Assembly: GCA_050949225.1 (NCBI GenBank)
Contig: JBMNFI010000001.1
Location: 124,001 to 188,000 of the forward strand
Direction: 5' to 3'
Source: JBMNFI01 sp050949225
GTDB taxonomy: Bacteria > Bacillota > Dehalobacteriia > UBA4068
DNA length: 64,000 bases
Part shown: positions 34,232 through 42,655 of the stretch, piece by piece
Numbering within the stretch: position 1 is the stretch's first letter
Layout of the letters: every line of letters begins with the position of its first letter
Notes under the pieces: generated by a model
The model's database searches: none
Told to the model about the DNA's origin: nothing
What the model saw: only the letters and a program-made list of their open reading frames with translations
Position numbers and translations under genes: made by a program

Positions 34232-36115
34232 TTGAATAAAACTATTGATATAAGGAATTATGAAATCCTGTCTGAGGTAAAAAGGCCAGCTCAATATGTT
34301 GGCGGGGAGTATAATTCCTTAATTAAAGATCCTCAGTCGGTACAAGCTCAGATGGCTTTTTTATTCCCCGACACCTATGAAATCGGGATGTCACATCTGG
34401 GGTTACGAGTCCTCTATGAGGCGATTAACCGTGATGAGCGTTTTTTATTAGAGCGTTCTTTTGCACCACAAACTGATCTGGAAAAAATTATGCGGGACAA
34501 AAAATTACCGCTTTTTACTTTGGAAAGTCATCGACCTATTAGTGATTTTGATGTAATCGGCTTCACCTTACAATATGAATTAAGCTATACTAATGTGCTT
34601 AATATGCTTGATTTAGCGGGTTTACCACTTTTAGCGGCGGAACGTGACGACCGTCATCCCTTGATTATTGCCGGTGGACCATGTGTTTATAATCCGGAAC
34701 CTTTAGTTGATTTTATAGATCTATTTATTATTGGAGAGGGAGAAGAAGTATTAATAGAGCTGTTGGAGCTGATAGCAAAAAAACTGCCAAGAGCCGAATT
34801 ATTACGCAAGGTGGCCGATATAAAGGGTATTTATGTCCCGCAATTTTACCAGGTGACTTATGGCAACGATCAAAAAATTGCCGCTATTCAGTCACTGGCG
34901 GGTGTACCCACCAGAGTGAAAAAACGTTTTCTTTTTGATCTTAACCAAGCGGCTTTCCCTTCTCGAGCACTGCTGCCTAATATTGAGGTGATTCACGATC
35001 GAGCTTTACTGGAAGTGATGCGTGGCTGCACCAGAGGCTGTCGTTTTTGTCAAGCGGGGATTATTTATCGCCCCTTGCGGGAAAAAGATCTGCAGGTCTT
35101 ACTGAAGCAAGGTCAAGAGCAGCTTTCATCAAGTGGTTATGAAGAGATAGGTCTGCTTTCTTTATCAACTGCCGACTATTCTCAGTTAGAACCACTGATT
35201 GATGGTCTGTTAAAAATTAGTGATTCCTGTGGAGTGGGGGTTTCTTTGCCTTCCTTGCGTGCGGATGCTTTTTCCGTGGATCTGGCCCAAAAGGTGCAGA
35301 AGGTGCGTAAAAGCGGTTTAACATTTGCTCCTGAGGCCGGTAGTCAGCGCATGCGTGATATTATTAATAAAGGTGTCACGGAAGAAGATATGTTGGAGGC
35401 GGCGGCTGCCGCTTTTGCTGCTGGTTGGACAGCACTTAAGCTCTATTTTATGATTGGTTTACCTGAAGAAAAAACGGAGGATTTAATCGCAATCGTCGGG
35501 CTTTGTCAAAAAGTGCTGTATCTTGGTCGTAAAAAACGTCCCCAATGGGTCAAAAAACAACTAAAAATTTCTCTGGGAATGGCTTCTTTTGTACCAAAAG
35601 CGCATACTCCTTTTCAATGGCAAGGACAAAACAGCCCGCAAGAACTTTTGGAAAAACAAACTTTATTAAAAGAGCTGCTCCGCCCGCTGAAAGCGGTCTC
35701 TTTTAGTTTTCATGATATTGAGACAAGTTCCTTGGAGGCTGCTTTTGCCAGAGGTGACAGACGTTTGGGACAAGTTTTACTAAAGGCTTGGCAAAAAGGT
35801 TGTCGCTTTGATAGCTGGCATGAGCATTTTCGACCGGATCTTTGGCAAGAAGCTTTTGACGAATGTCAGATAGATAAAGATTTTTATGCACAAACGAGCT
35901 ATAACTATGAAGATATTTTGCCTTGGGATCATCTTGATTGCGGTGTTGATAAAAAATGGTTGTGGCAAGAGTACCAAAAAGCCCTCTTGGGGCAAAAAAC
36001 AAAGGATTGCCGTCATGAAGGATGTACAAATTGTGGTATTTGTTTTAATTTAGGCGGAGAAAACCGCTTAGCCGACTCTAGACCAGAAAATAGAGAGAGT
36101 GAGACAACAGATTAG
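34232..36115 (+). CDS. B12-binding-type radical SAM protein, TIGR03960 family
   Basis: A 627-residue protein. The N-terminal cobalamin-binding-like domain (about 30-220) includes LFPDTYEIGMSHLGLRVLYE and IIAGGPCVYNPEPLVDF. The radical SAM domain has MRGCTRGCRFCQAG with the CxxxCxxC cluster, and the C-terminus ends in a Cys cluster (CRHEGCTNCGICFN). This family always precedes a TIGR03936 protein and the rng-rplU-rpmA-obg genes in Clostridia, as here. The reaction is unknown; the setting suggests RNA or ribosome modification. It starts at a TTG with GAGGGGCAAG upstream. Confidence 0.9.
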   Translation: MNKTIDIRNYEILSEVKRPAQYVGGEYNSLIKDPQSVQAQMAFLFPDTYEIGMSHLGLRVLYEAINRDERFLLERSFAPQTDLEKIMRDKKLPLFTLESHRPISDFDVIGFTLQYELSYTNVLNMLDLAGLPLLAAERDDRHPLIIAGGPCVYNPEPLVDFIDLFIIGEGEEVLIELLELIAKKLPRAELLRKVADIKGIYVPQFYQVTYGNDQKIAAIQSLAGVPTRVKKRFLFDLNQAAFPSRALLPNIEVIHDRALLEVMRGCTRGCRFCQAGIIYRPLREKDLQVLLKQGQEQLSSSGYEEIGLLSLSTADYSQLEPLIDGLLKISDSCGVGVSLPSLRADAFSVDLAQKVQKVRKSGLTFAPEAGSQRMRDIINKGVTEEDMLEAAAAAFAAGWTALKLYFMIGLPEEKTEDLIAIVGLCQKVLYLGRKKRPQWVKKQLKISLGMASFVPKAHTPFQWQGQNSPQELLEKQTLLKELLRPLKAVSFSFHDIETSSLEAAFARGDRRLGQVLLKAWQKGCRFDSWHEHFRPDLWQEAFDECQIDKDFYAQTSYNYEDILPWDHLDCGVDKKWLWQEYQKALLGQKTKDCRHEGCTNCGICFNLGGENRLADSRPENRESETTD

Positions 36116-36118
36116 ATT

Positions 36119-36766
36119 ATGAATGAACATGTTTTTAGCAGATGGCGTGTAAAATTAAAAATTAGCGGGTCTTTGGTGTATGTTTCTCATTTAGATGTTC
36201 TTTCTGCTTGGGAAAGAACACTTAGACGTGCTCGGTTACCTATGCGTTTTTCGTCGGGATTTAACCCGCACATGCTGATTTCTTTTGGGCCGGCTCATGC
36301 GGTGGGAATGCAGGAGGACGCTTTATATTGTGATCTTGATTTTTCGCATCAGCCACCTGATAATTGGCCGGATTTATGTAATGCAGTAGCTCCTTCAGGG
36401 CTGCAAGTGCTGGAGGCGCGTGAAATTGCCACTGATTTACAATCGTTGATGTCTGCAATTAATCTGGTTACTTATGAATTAGACTTTACAAATGATAATT
36501 TTGCAATAGAAAAATTTCTGGCTCGAGAGAGTTATGTCATAGAAAGAATTTCCCCTAAGAAAAAAAAGACCGTGGATCTTCGTCCCAATGTTCTGGAAGT
36601 ACGCAAAATTGAGGAACAAAAAATAGCGCTAACGGTGCGTTTAGGTAATAAAATTAGTCCTAAAGCCGGGGAAATTGCAAGGGCGATTGCACCGCAAAAT
36701 ACCCTAAAATCATTACGCCGTACGGGTCTTTTTATTGAAAACGAACAGGGTCGGCAGCTGCCATAA
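36119..36766 (+). CDS. TIGR03936 / DUF2344 radical SAM-associated protein
   Basis: A 215-residue DUF2344 protein. Signature segments are RVKLKISGSLVYVSHLDVL, RRARLPMRFSSGFNPHM and ISFGPAHAVGMQ. In several lineages it is fused to the C-terminus of the TIGR03960 radical SAM protein, and here it follows 3 nt after that gene, so the two very likely form one enzyme system. It lies 21 nt before rng. The function is unknown. Confidence 0.88.
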   Translation: MNEHVFSRWRVKLKISGSLVYVSHLDVLSAWERTLRRARLPMRFSSGFNPHMLISFGPAHAVGMQEDALYCDLDFSHQPPDNWPDLCNAVAPSGLQVLEAREIATDLQSLMSAINLVTYELDFTNDNFAIEKFLARESYVIERISPKKKKTVDLRPNVLEVRKIEEQKIALTVRLGNKISPKAGEIARAIAPQNTLKSLRRTGLFIENEQGRQLP

Positions 36767-36787
36767 AATAAAGCTAGGGGTGTATTT

Positions 36788-38467
36788 ATGTATAGAGAAA
36801 TATTGATGAAAGGGACTCCTGAAGAGCTTTCAGTGGCTGTGATAGATAATCAGCAACTTTCAGAAATTTATTTTGAGCGTCTTTTTAAAAACCGTTTAAT
36901 TGGTAATATTTATAAAGGTCATGTGGACAGTGTTTTGCCGGGTATGCAGGCTGCTTTTGTTGATATTGGCTTGGAGAAAAACAGTTTTTTGTATGTAGAG
37001 GATGCGGTACCTAAAAAAATAGATGAATTCGGTCGGGAGCAGGGCGGCGAGAAGAAAAGTATTAATCAAATTTTACATAAAGGGCAAGAAATTGTGGTGC
37101 AAATCTTTAAAGAACCCTTCGGTTCTAAGGGTGCACGTGTAACGATGAATCTTACTTTTCCCGGACGTTATTTAGTGCTTTTACCCGGCTGTAACTACAT
37201 TGCTATTTCACGTCGCATTGATGATGAAAATGAGCGTAACAGGCTTAAAAGCTTAGCAAAGTCTCTTTTGCCGACCGGTGTAGGGGCGATTATTCGTACT
37301 GCGGCACAGGGTATGAGTGAAAAAGAATTATCCGGTGACATTAAAATGCTTTCTAAGCAATGGAAACGGATTCAAGGTAAAGCGGTGAAAAGTAAAGCAC
37401 CCTCTTTGCTTTATGCTGATTTGGCTTTGGCCGAGCGTATTATTAGGGATACGGCGACTATGTCTGTAAATCGCATTTTAATTAATAATAGAGAAATGCA
37501 TGAAAAGATGCAGGAGACTGCCGCCGTCATGGCGCCTTCCTTGGTGCCGAAAATCATCCTTAAAGAAACTGAAGATCCTTTCAACATGTATAATGTACAG
37601 GCGCAGATTGAACAAGCCTTGTACCGTAAAGTCTGGCTGAAAAGCGGGGGTTATTTGATCATTGATCAGGTGGAGGCTCTGACGGTTATTGATGTTAATA
37701 CTGGTAAATATGTGGGAAAAGATAACCTTTCTGCCACCATTTTACGTACCAATTTGGAAGCCGCAACGGAAATTTCTCGTCAATTGCGCTTGCGTAATAT
37801 AGGAGGAATTATTATTGTCGATTTTATTGACATGGATAAACAAGACGATAAAAACGAGCTGATTGCGGTTTTGGAAAAAGAAGTAAAAAAGGATCGAACC
37901 AAGGTAACTGTCCTAGGGCTGACACGGCTGGGACTGGTGGAAATGACCAGGAAAAAAAGAGGACAATCTTTGATGATGACTTTGGAAAAAGAATGTCCTT
38001 TTTGTCAAGGTAAAGGGCGCGTTTTATCGGAAGCCAGTATCGATGCCCACATTAGGCAAGAAATAAAAATGATAGCAGATACAAGTGATGCACCGGCCAT
38101 TCATATCAAAGCTCATACCAGTGTGGCCTCTTATTTATTGGGTCCGGCCGGACATAGTTTAGAGGGTTTGGAGAAAAAATATCGAAAAAAAATTACTGTC
38201 TGCGGAGATGCTTCATTGCGTATGGAAAATTTTGTTGTCAGGCCCAGCTATGAAGAGATAACAAGTTATATCCAATCACCAGTTAAGACCGGCCAAAAAG
38301 TTAAACTTAAAATAGATTCTACTCATAGAGAGCATCTGTCGGATGGCTTGTCTCGGGTCAATGGTTTTATAATTCATATTATTGATGGTGGTAATCGAGT
38401 TGGTCAAGAAGTTGAGGTAACCGTCACTAAGGTTTTGCCGACTTATGCCAAGGCACAGATCAATTAA
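36788..38467 (+). CDS. rng: Ribonuclease E/G family protein
   Basis: A 559-residue RNase G-type endoribonuclease. An S1 domain is near the N-terminus (IGNIYKGHVDSVLPGMQAAF and VDIGLEKNSFLYVED), catalytic Asp residues are in LTVIDVNTG and GGIIIVDFIDM, and the Zn-link is CPFCQGKGRV. A C-terminal TRAM-like basic region (VKTGQKVKLKID, VGQEVEVTVTKV) extends it beyond E. coli RNase G. RNase G processes 5' ends of 16S rRNA and decays mRNA. It precedes rplU, as in most Clostridia. Confidence 0.93.
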   Translation: MYREILMKGTPEELSVAVIDNQQLSEIYFERLFKNRLIGNIYKGHVDSVLPGMQAAFVDIGLEKNSFLYVEDAVPKKIDEFGREQGGEKKSINQILHKGQEIVVQIFKEPFGSKGARVTMNLTFPGRYLVLLPGCNYIAISRRIDDENERNRLKSLAKSLLPTGVGAIIRTAAQGMSEKELSGDIKMLSKQWKRIQGKAVKSKAPSLLYADLALAERIIRDTATMSVNRILINNREMHEKMQETAAVMAPSLVPKIILKETEDPFNMYNVQAQIEQALYRKVWLKSGGYLIIDQVEALTVIDVNTGKYVGKDNLSATILRTNLEAATEISRQLRLRNIGGIIIVDFIDMDKQDDKNELIAVLEKEVKKDRTKVTVLGLTRLGLVEMTRKKRGQSLMMTLEKECPFCQGKGRVLSEASIDAHIRQEIKMIADTSDAPAIHIKAHTSVASYLLGPAGHSLEGLEKKYRKKITVCGDASLRMENFVVRPSYEEITSYIQSPVKTGQKVKLKIDSTHREHLSDGLSRVNGFIIHIIDGGNRVGQEVEVTVTKVLPTYAKAQIN

Positions 38468-38510
38468 AAAGAACCATTAAAAAAATCAATAGAATAACCG
38501 TAAATATTGA

Positions 38511-38540
38511 TTGACAAAGTCATGTTTTTCATGATAAAAT
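38511..38540 (+). promoter_or_regulatory. Sigma-A promoter of rplU-rpmA
   Basis: TTGACA (38511-38516), an 18-nt spacer and TAAAAT (38535-38540). Transcription would start about 38547, just before the L21 leader. Confidence 0.8.
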
Positions 38541-38552
38541 ATTACTGTTATG

Positions 38553-38639
38553 TTGCTATACCGCTCCGAAAAGGTTGAAAGTACCGTTTAGGTCACCTTG
38601 GTCGGGCGAGTCTATATAGTAGGGGAGGTGCAACGATTA
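38553..38639 (+). promoter_or_regulatory. Ribosomal protein L21 leader RNA
   Basis: The 5' leader contains the conserved L21-leader core, with ACCGCTCCGAAAAGGTTGAA and TACCGTTTAGGTCACCTTGG followed by TCGGGCGAGTC. It lies between the promoter and rplU, the known place of this autoregulatory motif in Firmicutes. L21 is thought to bind it and repress its operon. Confidence 0.82.
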
Positions 38640-38951
38640 ATGTATGCAATCATTGAAACAGGTGGCAAGCAATACAAAGTTAATCAAGGGGATGTCTTAA
38701 AAGTAGAGCTTTTAACAGCTGAAACAGGTGAAACTTTAACGATTGATAAAGTTTTAGCCGTTTCGGATGGCAAAAGTACCACTATTGGCAGTCCTTATGT
38801 TGATGGTGCGGCGGTTGAATGCAAGGTTTTGGAACATGGTAAAAATAAAAAAGTTGTGGTGTTCAGATATAAACCAAAGAAAAATGTCCGGGTTAAAAAA
38901 GGACACCGTCAACCATTTACTAAACTGGAAATTACCGGTATTACTGTTTAA
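38640..38951 (+). CDS. rplU: Ribosomal protein bL21
   Basis: A 103-residue large-subunit protein bL21. The start MYAIIETGGKQYKV is at 38640, preceded by GGGGAGGTG. An in-frame GTG or similar upstream codon at 38598 lies within the leader RNA and is rejected. The C-terminal KKNVRVKKGHRQPFTKLEI is typical. The gene is transcribed from its own promoter and probably also from read-through of rng. Confidence 0.97.
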   Translation: MYAIIETGGKQYKVNQGDVLKVELLTAETGETLTIDKVLAVSDGKSTTIGSPYVDGAAVECKVLEHGKNKKVVVFRYKPKKNVRVKKGHRQPFTKLEITGITV

Positions 38952-38991
38952 AAATAATTAAAATTTTCCTTATAAGAGGAGGTGGGATATA

Positions 38992-39255
38992 ATGGCTCAA
39001 AAGAAAGCCGGAGGTAGTTCGCGTAATGGTCGCGATAGTCAGTCGAAACGACTGGGATTAAAAAGTCATGATGGGCAAATGATCTCGGCCGGTACCATTA
39101 TTGTTCGCCAAAGAGGAACTAAATTTCATCCTGGTAATAATGTTGGTATTGGTAAAGATGATACACTGTTTGCTAAAGTAGATGGTCAAGTAATGTTTGA
39201 AAGAAAAAGTCGGGAAAAGAAACAGGTCAGTGTTTATCCCGTGCAAGCTGTTTAA
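38992..39255 (+). CDS. rpmA: Ribosomal protein bL27 (short N-terminus)
   Basis: An 87-residue bL27, located at the peptidyl transferase centre. It begins MAQKKAGGSSRNGRDS directly, with GAGGAGGTGG as ribosome binding site. Most Firmicute L27 proteins begin with a leader of about nine residues ending in FFA, cut off by the protease Prp (YsxB). That leader is absent here, and no prp gene lies between rplU and rpmA, where it normally is. Confidence 0.97.
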   Translation: MAQKKAGGSSRNGRDSQSKRLGLKSHDGQMISAGTIIVRQRGTKFHPGNNVGIGKDDTLFAKVDGQVMFERKSREKKQVSVYPVQAV

Positions 39256-39267
39256 ATTTTGTATCCT

Positions 39268-39300
39268 AAGAGACTTTCTGAAAAAGAAAGTCTCTTTTAT
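39268..39300 (+). terminator. Terminator after rpmA
   Basis: AAGAGACTTTC (39268-39278) pairs with GAAAGTCTCTT (39286-39296), followed by TTATAT. Confidence 0.85.
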
Positions 39301-39349
39301 ATCATTATGTGATATACTATATAATATAAGTTAGAGAAAAGGGAAGATT

Positions 39350-40630
39350 ATGTTTTACGATTATGCAAAAATATATATTCAGGGCGGTGCCGGTGGTAAC
39401 GGAATAGCTGCCTTTAGAAGAGAAAAATATGTGCCGATGGGCGGACCTGCCGGCGGTGACGGCGGTCGTGGCGGCAATATTATTCTCATCGGAGACAGGA
39501 ACCTCAAAACATTAGCTGATTTTCGCTATAAAAGGCATTATCGAGCTGATCGAGGGCAAAACGGATCAAATAAAAATCAACATGGACAAGGGGCGCCTAA
39601 CCTATATTTGCGGGTGCCTTTGGGTACCATTTGTCGTGATCATGATACAAATGAACTGCTAGCTGATATTGTTGTGGATGGTCAAGAATTTGTAGTGGCC
39701 AAAGGTGGTCGTGGCGGCCGTGGAAATAGCCGTTTTGCCACGGCGCAAAACAAGGCGCCGCGGATGGCTGAAAAAGGAGCGCCGGGAGAAGAGCGTAATA
39801 TTCAGCTGGAATTAAAACTGCTTGCTGATGTAGGGCTGATTGGTTTACCTAATGTTGGTAAATCAACTTTAATCAGCCGTGTTTCAGCGGCCAAGCCAAA
39901 GATTGCCAATTATCCTTTTACTACTTTACAACCCAATTTAGGTGTGGTTGATTTAGATGATGGCAAAGGTTTTGTGATGGCTGATCTGCCCGGATTAGTG
40001 GAAGGTGCTGCCGAAGGAGTAGGCTTAGGTCAGCGTTTTTTACGGCACACGGAAAGAACCAGAGTTTTAATACATGTTTTAGACATGTCCGGTTTGACTG
40101 AAAGTGATATTTATGATGATTTTTGTTTGCTTCTGGAAGAGTTGCGTCGCTATCGGGAGGACTTGATGGAGCGCCCGCAAATAATTGCCGCAAATAAGAT
40201 GGATTTGCCGCAAGCTGCGGAAAATTTGTCCAAATTTAAAGCTAAACTGCAGGAAAACGGACAAAAGTATGAAATTTTTCCTATTTCAGCAATTAAGGGT
40301 CAGGGTTTGAAGTCGCTTGTGCAACGGGCGGCAGAATTAATCGCCGCAGCACCGGAGCCCATGGCAGTTAAAGAAGAGGAAATTAAGCATACTATAGTTA
40401 AGGATGAACAGCCTTGGCAAATCGCGGAGATAGAGCCCGGCTTTTGGCAAGTTACAGGGCAAGGTGTAGAAAAATTAGTAGCCATGACTGATATGCAAAA
40501 TGATGAGGCGGTCTCTCGTATGCAGAAAATTTTTGCTAAAATTGGCTTTGACAAGGCCTTAAAGGAAGCAGGAATCCAAGAAGGCGACGTGGTTAAAATC
40601 GGCAGGGAAGAATTTGATTTTGCTGAATAA
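39350..40630 (+). CDS. obg: Obg family GTPase
   Basis: A 426-residue Obg/CgtA GTPase. The N-terminal glycine-rich Obg fold (KIYIQGGAGGNGIAAFRREK through about residue 158) is followed by the G domain with G1 GLPNVGKST, G3 DLPG and G4 NKMD, and by a C-terminal OCT domain (about 345-425). Obg acts in 50S assembly, stress signalling and, in B. subtilis, in triggering Spo0A phosphorylation. The gene lies after rpmA, as in Bacillus, with nadD next, 17 nt later. Confidence 0.96.
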   Translation: MFYDYAKIYIQGGAGGNGIAAFRREKYVPMGGPAGGDGGRGGNIILIGDRNLKTLADFRYKRHYRADRGQNGSNKNQHGQGAPNLYLRVPLGTICRDHDTNELLADIVVDGQEFVVAKGGRGGRGNSRFATAQNKAPRMAEKGAPGEERNIQLELKLLADVGLIGLPNVGKSTLISRVSAAKPKIANYPFTTLQPNLGVVDLDDGKGFVMADLPGLVEGAAEGVGLGQRFLRHTERTRVLIHVLDMSGLTESDIYDDFCLLLEELRRYREDLMERPQIIAANKMDLPQAAENLSKFKAKLQENGQKYEIFPISAIKGQGLKSLVQRAAELIAAAPEPMAVKEEEIKHTIVKDEQPWQIAEIEPGFWQVTGQGVEKLVAMTDMQNDEAVSRMQKIFAKIGFDKALKEAGIQEGDVVKIGREEFDFAE

Positions 40631-40647
40631 TAATCAAGGAGGCTATT

Positions 40648-41271
40648 ATGCTTTTAAGTGAACCTAAAGCGGGCAAAAAAATCAAAGTGGGGCTGATGGG
40701 TGGCACTTTTGATCCCATTCATTATGGCCATTTAGTAGCCGCTGAGGCCGCCAGGGATAAGTTTCAACTGGATGAGGTGGTTTTTGTGCCTGCCGGCAGA
40801 CCACCGCATAAACGTAAAAAAATAGTTTCCGAACCTCGTCATCGAGTAATGATGACCATTTTAGCAACGATTACTAACCCTTCGTTCAGGGTTTCACGCA
40901 TAGAGGCCGAAAGAGAAGGCTATTCCTATGCTTACGATACAGTGATGCAATTTTTGCAGCTTTATAAACGGCAATGTGAATTGTATTTTATCACTGGGGC
41001 GGATGCTATTTTGGATATTTTATCCTGGAATAAAGTTGATGAATTGGTGGAAAACTGCCGCTTTATCGCAGCTAATCGTCCCGGATTTACCTGGCCTGAT
41101 AATACTGATTTGCCGGACTATGTATTAAATAATGTTACTTTTATGGAAGTGCCGGCCTTGGCTATTTCCTCAACTGATATCAGATCGCGGGTTGTTAACG
41201 GTGAAAGTATAACTTACCTGGTTCCGGAATCAGTACAAATGTATATTACTAAAAACCAACTTTATAAATAA
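40648..41271 (+). CDS. nadD: Nicotinate-nucleotide adenylyltransferase
   Basis: A 207-residue NadD, which forms nicotinate adenine dinucleotide on the way to NAD. Nucleotidyltransferase motifs are GGTFDPIHYGHL near the N-terminus and ISSTDIRSRV near the C-terminus; PAGRPPHK and FITGADAILDI fit the family. A 13-residue N-terminal extension precedes the domain. It is followed 12 nt later by yqeK, and nadD-yqeK-rsfS is a conserved string in Firmicutes. Confidence 0.95.
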   Translation: MLLSEPKAGKKIKVGLMGGTFDPIHYGHLVAAEAARDKFQLDEVVFVPAGRPPHKRKKIVSEPRHRVMMTILATITNPSFRVSRIEAEREGYSYAYDTVMQFLQLYKRQCELYFITGADAILDILSWNKVDELVENCRFIAANRPGFTWPDNTDLPDYVLNNVTFMEVPALAISSTDIRSRVVNGESITYLVPESVQMYITKNQLYK

Positions 41272-41283
41272 GGGATTGAAGGT

Positions 41284-41865
41284 ATGTCTTTATCAGAAAA
41301 ACTTTGTAAGTGCGTGCAGAAATTGCTTAATAAGAGCCGCTATCAGCATAGTTTAGCGGTTGCCGAAACGGCCAAAAAACTAGCTGATCATTGGGGAGAA
41401 GATCCGCAAAAAGCCGAGCTGGCGGGTTTTTTACATGATTTAGGTAGGTCTTATGATGCACATGAATATATCGATCTTTGCCAAAAATATGGCTTAAAGG
41501 TCAGCCAGCGAGAGCGCTGTAACCCTATTTTGCTGCATGCACCTTTAGGGGCGTATATGGCGGAAAAGGAACTTGGTATTGCGGATACGGATATTTTAGA
41601 GGCGATAGCCTATCATACTTTGGGGAAAATAGGCATGAGCGATCTGGCAAAAATCATTTTTTTAGCTGATGTGATTGAACCGGGTCGGCAATGGAAGGAT
41701 ACGGAAACGTTAAAAGAGCTGCGTAAAGTCGCTTATGAAGATTTAAATCTGGTGGTGGGTAAGGCTTTGGACGGTATTTTTAATTGGCTGCTTGAATGCG
41801 GTCGAGAGATTCCTCTTGAAGATTACCAAACCAGAGATTATTTTTATGCATTGGCCAAAAAATAG
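41284..41865 (+). CDS. yqeK: HD-domain hydrolase YqeK (Ap4A hydrolase)
   Basis: A 193-residue HD-domain protein. Metal ligands are in RYQHSLAVAETA, the HD pair in AGFLHDLGR, and further ligands in ILLHAPLGAYMAE and AIAYHTLGK. B. subtilis YqeK hydrolyses diadenosine tetraphosphate symmetrically. It lies between nadD and rsfS, its usual position. The length is normal. Confidence 0.92.
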   Translation: MSLSEKLCKCVQKLLNKSRYQHSLAVAETAKKLADHWGEDPQKAELAGFLHDLGRSYDAHEYIDLCQKYGLKVSQRERCNPILLHAPLGAYMAEKELGIADTDILEAIAYHTLGKIGMSDLAKIIFLADVIEPGRQWKDTETLKELRKVAYEDLNLVVGKALDGIFNWLLECGREIPLEDYQTRDYFYALAKK

Positions 41866-41904
41866 AGAAAAATAAGGAAAATAGTTTAATGAGGAGGTCT
41901 AAGA

Positions 41905-42276
41905 TTGCCTAATAACCCTAGTAATTCAAATCATAATGAAAGTAAAGAATTGGTAGAAAAAATAGTTACCTGGTGCAAAGAAAAGAAAGCTGTTAATATT
42001 TTAAGTATTAATTTACAGGGAATTTCTTTAATCGGTGATTATTTTCTGTTGCTTACCGTCTCTAATGCGCGGCAAGGGCAGGCTTTGACAGATTATCTTA
42101 AAGAACAGTTAAAAGAGCTGGGAAAAGAAGTTTTACGTACTGAAGGTTATGATGAAGCAAGGTGGATTTTGTTGGATTGTGGCGAGGTTATTATCCATAT
42201 TTTCCAGGATGAAGAACGTAAATATTATAACCTGGAACGCTTGTGGGGCGATGCGCCTATTGAAAACTATTTCTAA
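41905..42276 (+). CDS. rsfS: Ribosomal silencing factor RsfS
   Basis: A 123-residue RsfS (YbeB/Iojap family), which binds uL14 on the 50S subunit and blocks subunit joining in starved cells. Key segments are WCKEKKAVNILSINLQGIS, YFLLLTVSNARQGQAL and DCGEVIIHIFQDEERKYYNLE. It starts at a TTG at 41905 with GAGGAGGTCTAAG upstream; the N-terminus before residue 15 is variable. It ends the obg-nadD-yqeK-rsfS run. Confidence 0.94.
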   Translation: MPNNPSNSNHNESKELVEKIVTWCKEKKAVNILSINLQGISLIGDYFLLLTVSNARQGQALTDYLKEQLKELGKEVLRTEGYDEARWILLDCGEVIIHIFQDEERKYYNLERLWGDAPIENYF

Positions 42277-42326
42277 AATGCTCTGAAAAGGGTAATGTAT
42301 AAATATGCAAACTTACTTATGCTAAC

Positions 42327-42423
42327 TGTGGATAAGTTGTGGATAAAAAATGTAAAATTGTGCTTGACAAGATAAATGGCCAGCTAGAGGTGCTGTGGAT
42401 TTAAACAAAGAAAATGTGGAAAA
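42327..42423. promoter_or_regulatory. Cluster of DnaA boxes in the rsfS-ilvA gap
   Basis: Two perfect DnaA boxes, TGTGGATAA at 42327-42335 and 42338-42346 (inverse of TTATCCACA), lie in tandem 2 nt apart. Near-matches follow at 42394 (TGTGGATTT) and 42415 (TGTGGAAAA), all in the same orientation. The 380-nt gap otherwise holds no convincing gene. The rest (42430-42655) is AT-rich with a loose TTGACT/TATAAA pair. Confidence 0.6.
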
Positions 42424-42655
42424 AACAGCATAAAAAAATGTTGAAATACGAGTTTTGACTACATTTTAGAGGACTTTTGTTATAAAATAAGTTTTTTTTG
42501 TAAGGAAACTGCTTATAAAGATGGTGGAAGTTAATTCGTTATTAAATGCCAGTATTTTACAGTTTTCGACTAAGGGGTACATAAATTTTCATGATATACA
42601 GAGCTAATGAGCCAAAATGTCGCTTATTGGTGAAAAAAACTTTAAGGAGTAGATA

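Noticed and set aside
42520..42606. 28-codon reading frame between the DnaA boxes and ilvA, considered as an sda-like DnaA-controlled peptide
   Set aside because: The sequence does not resemble Sda, and the closest ribosome binding site (AAGGAA) is too far from the ATG.
42277..42655. Origin of replication at the DnaA-box cluster
   Set aside because: No dnaA, dnaN, rpmH or gidA nearby, only two perfect boxes, and no clear DNA unwinding element.
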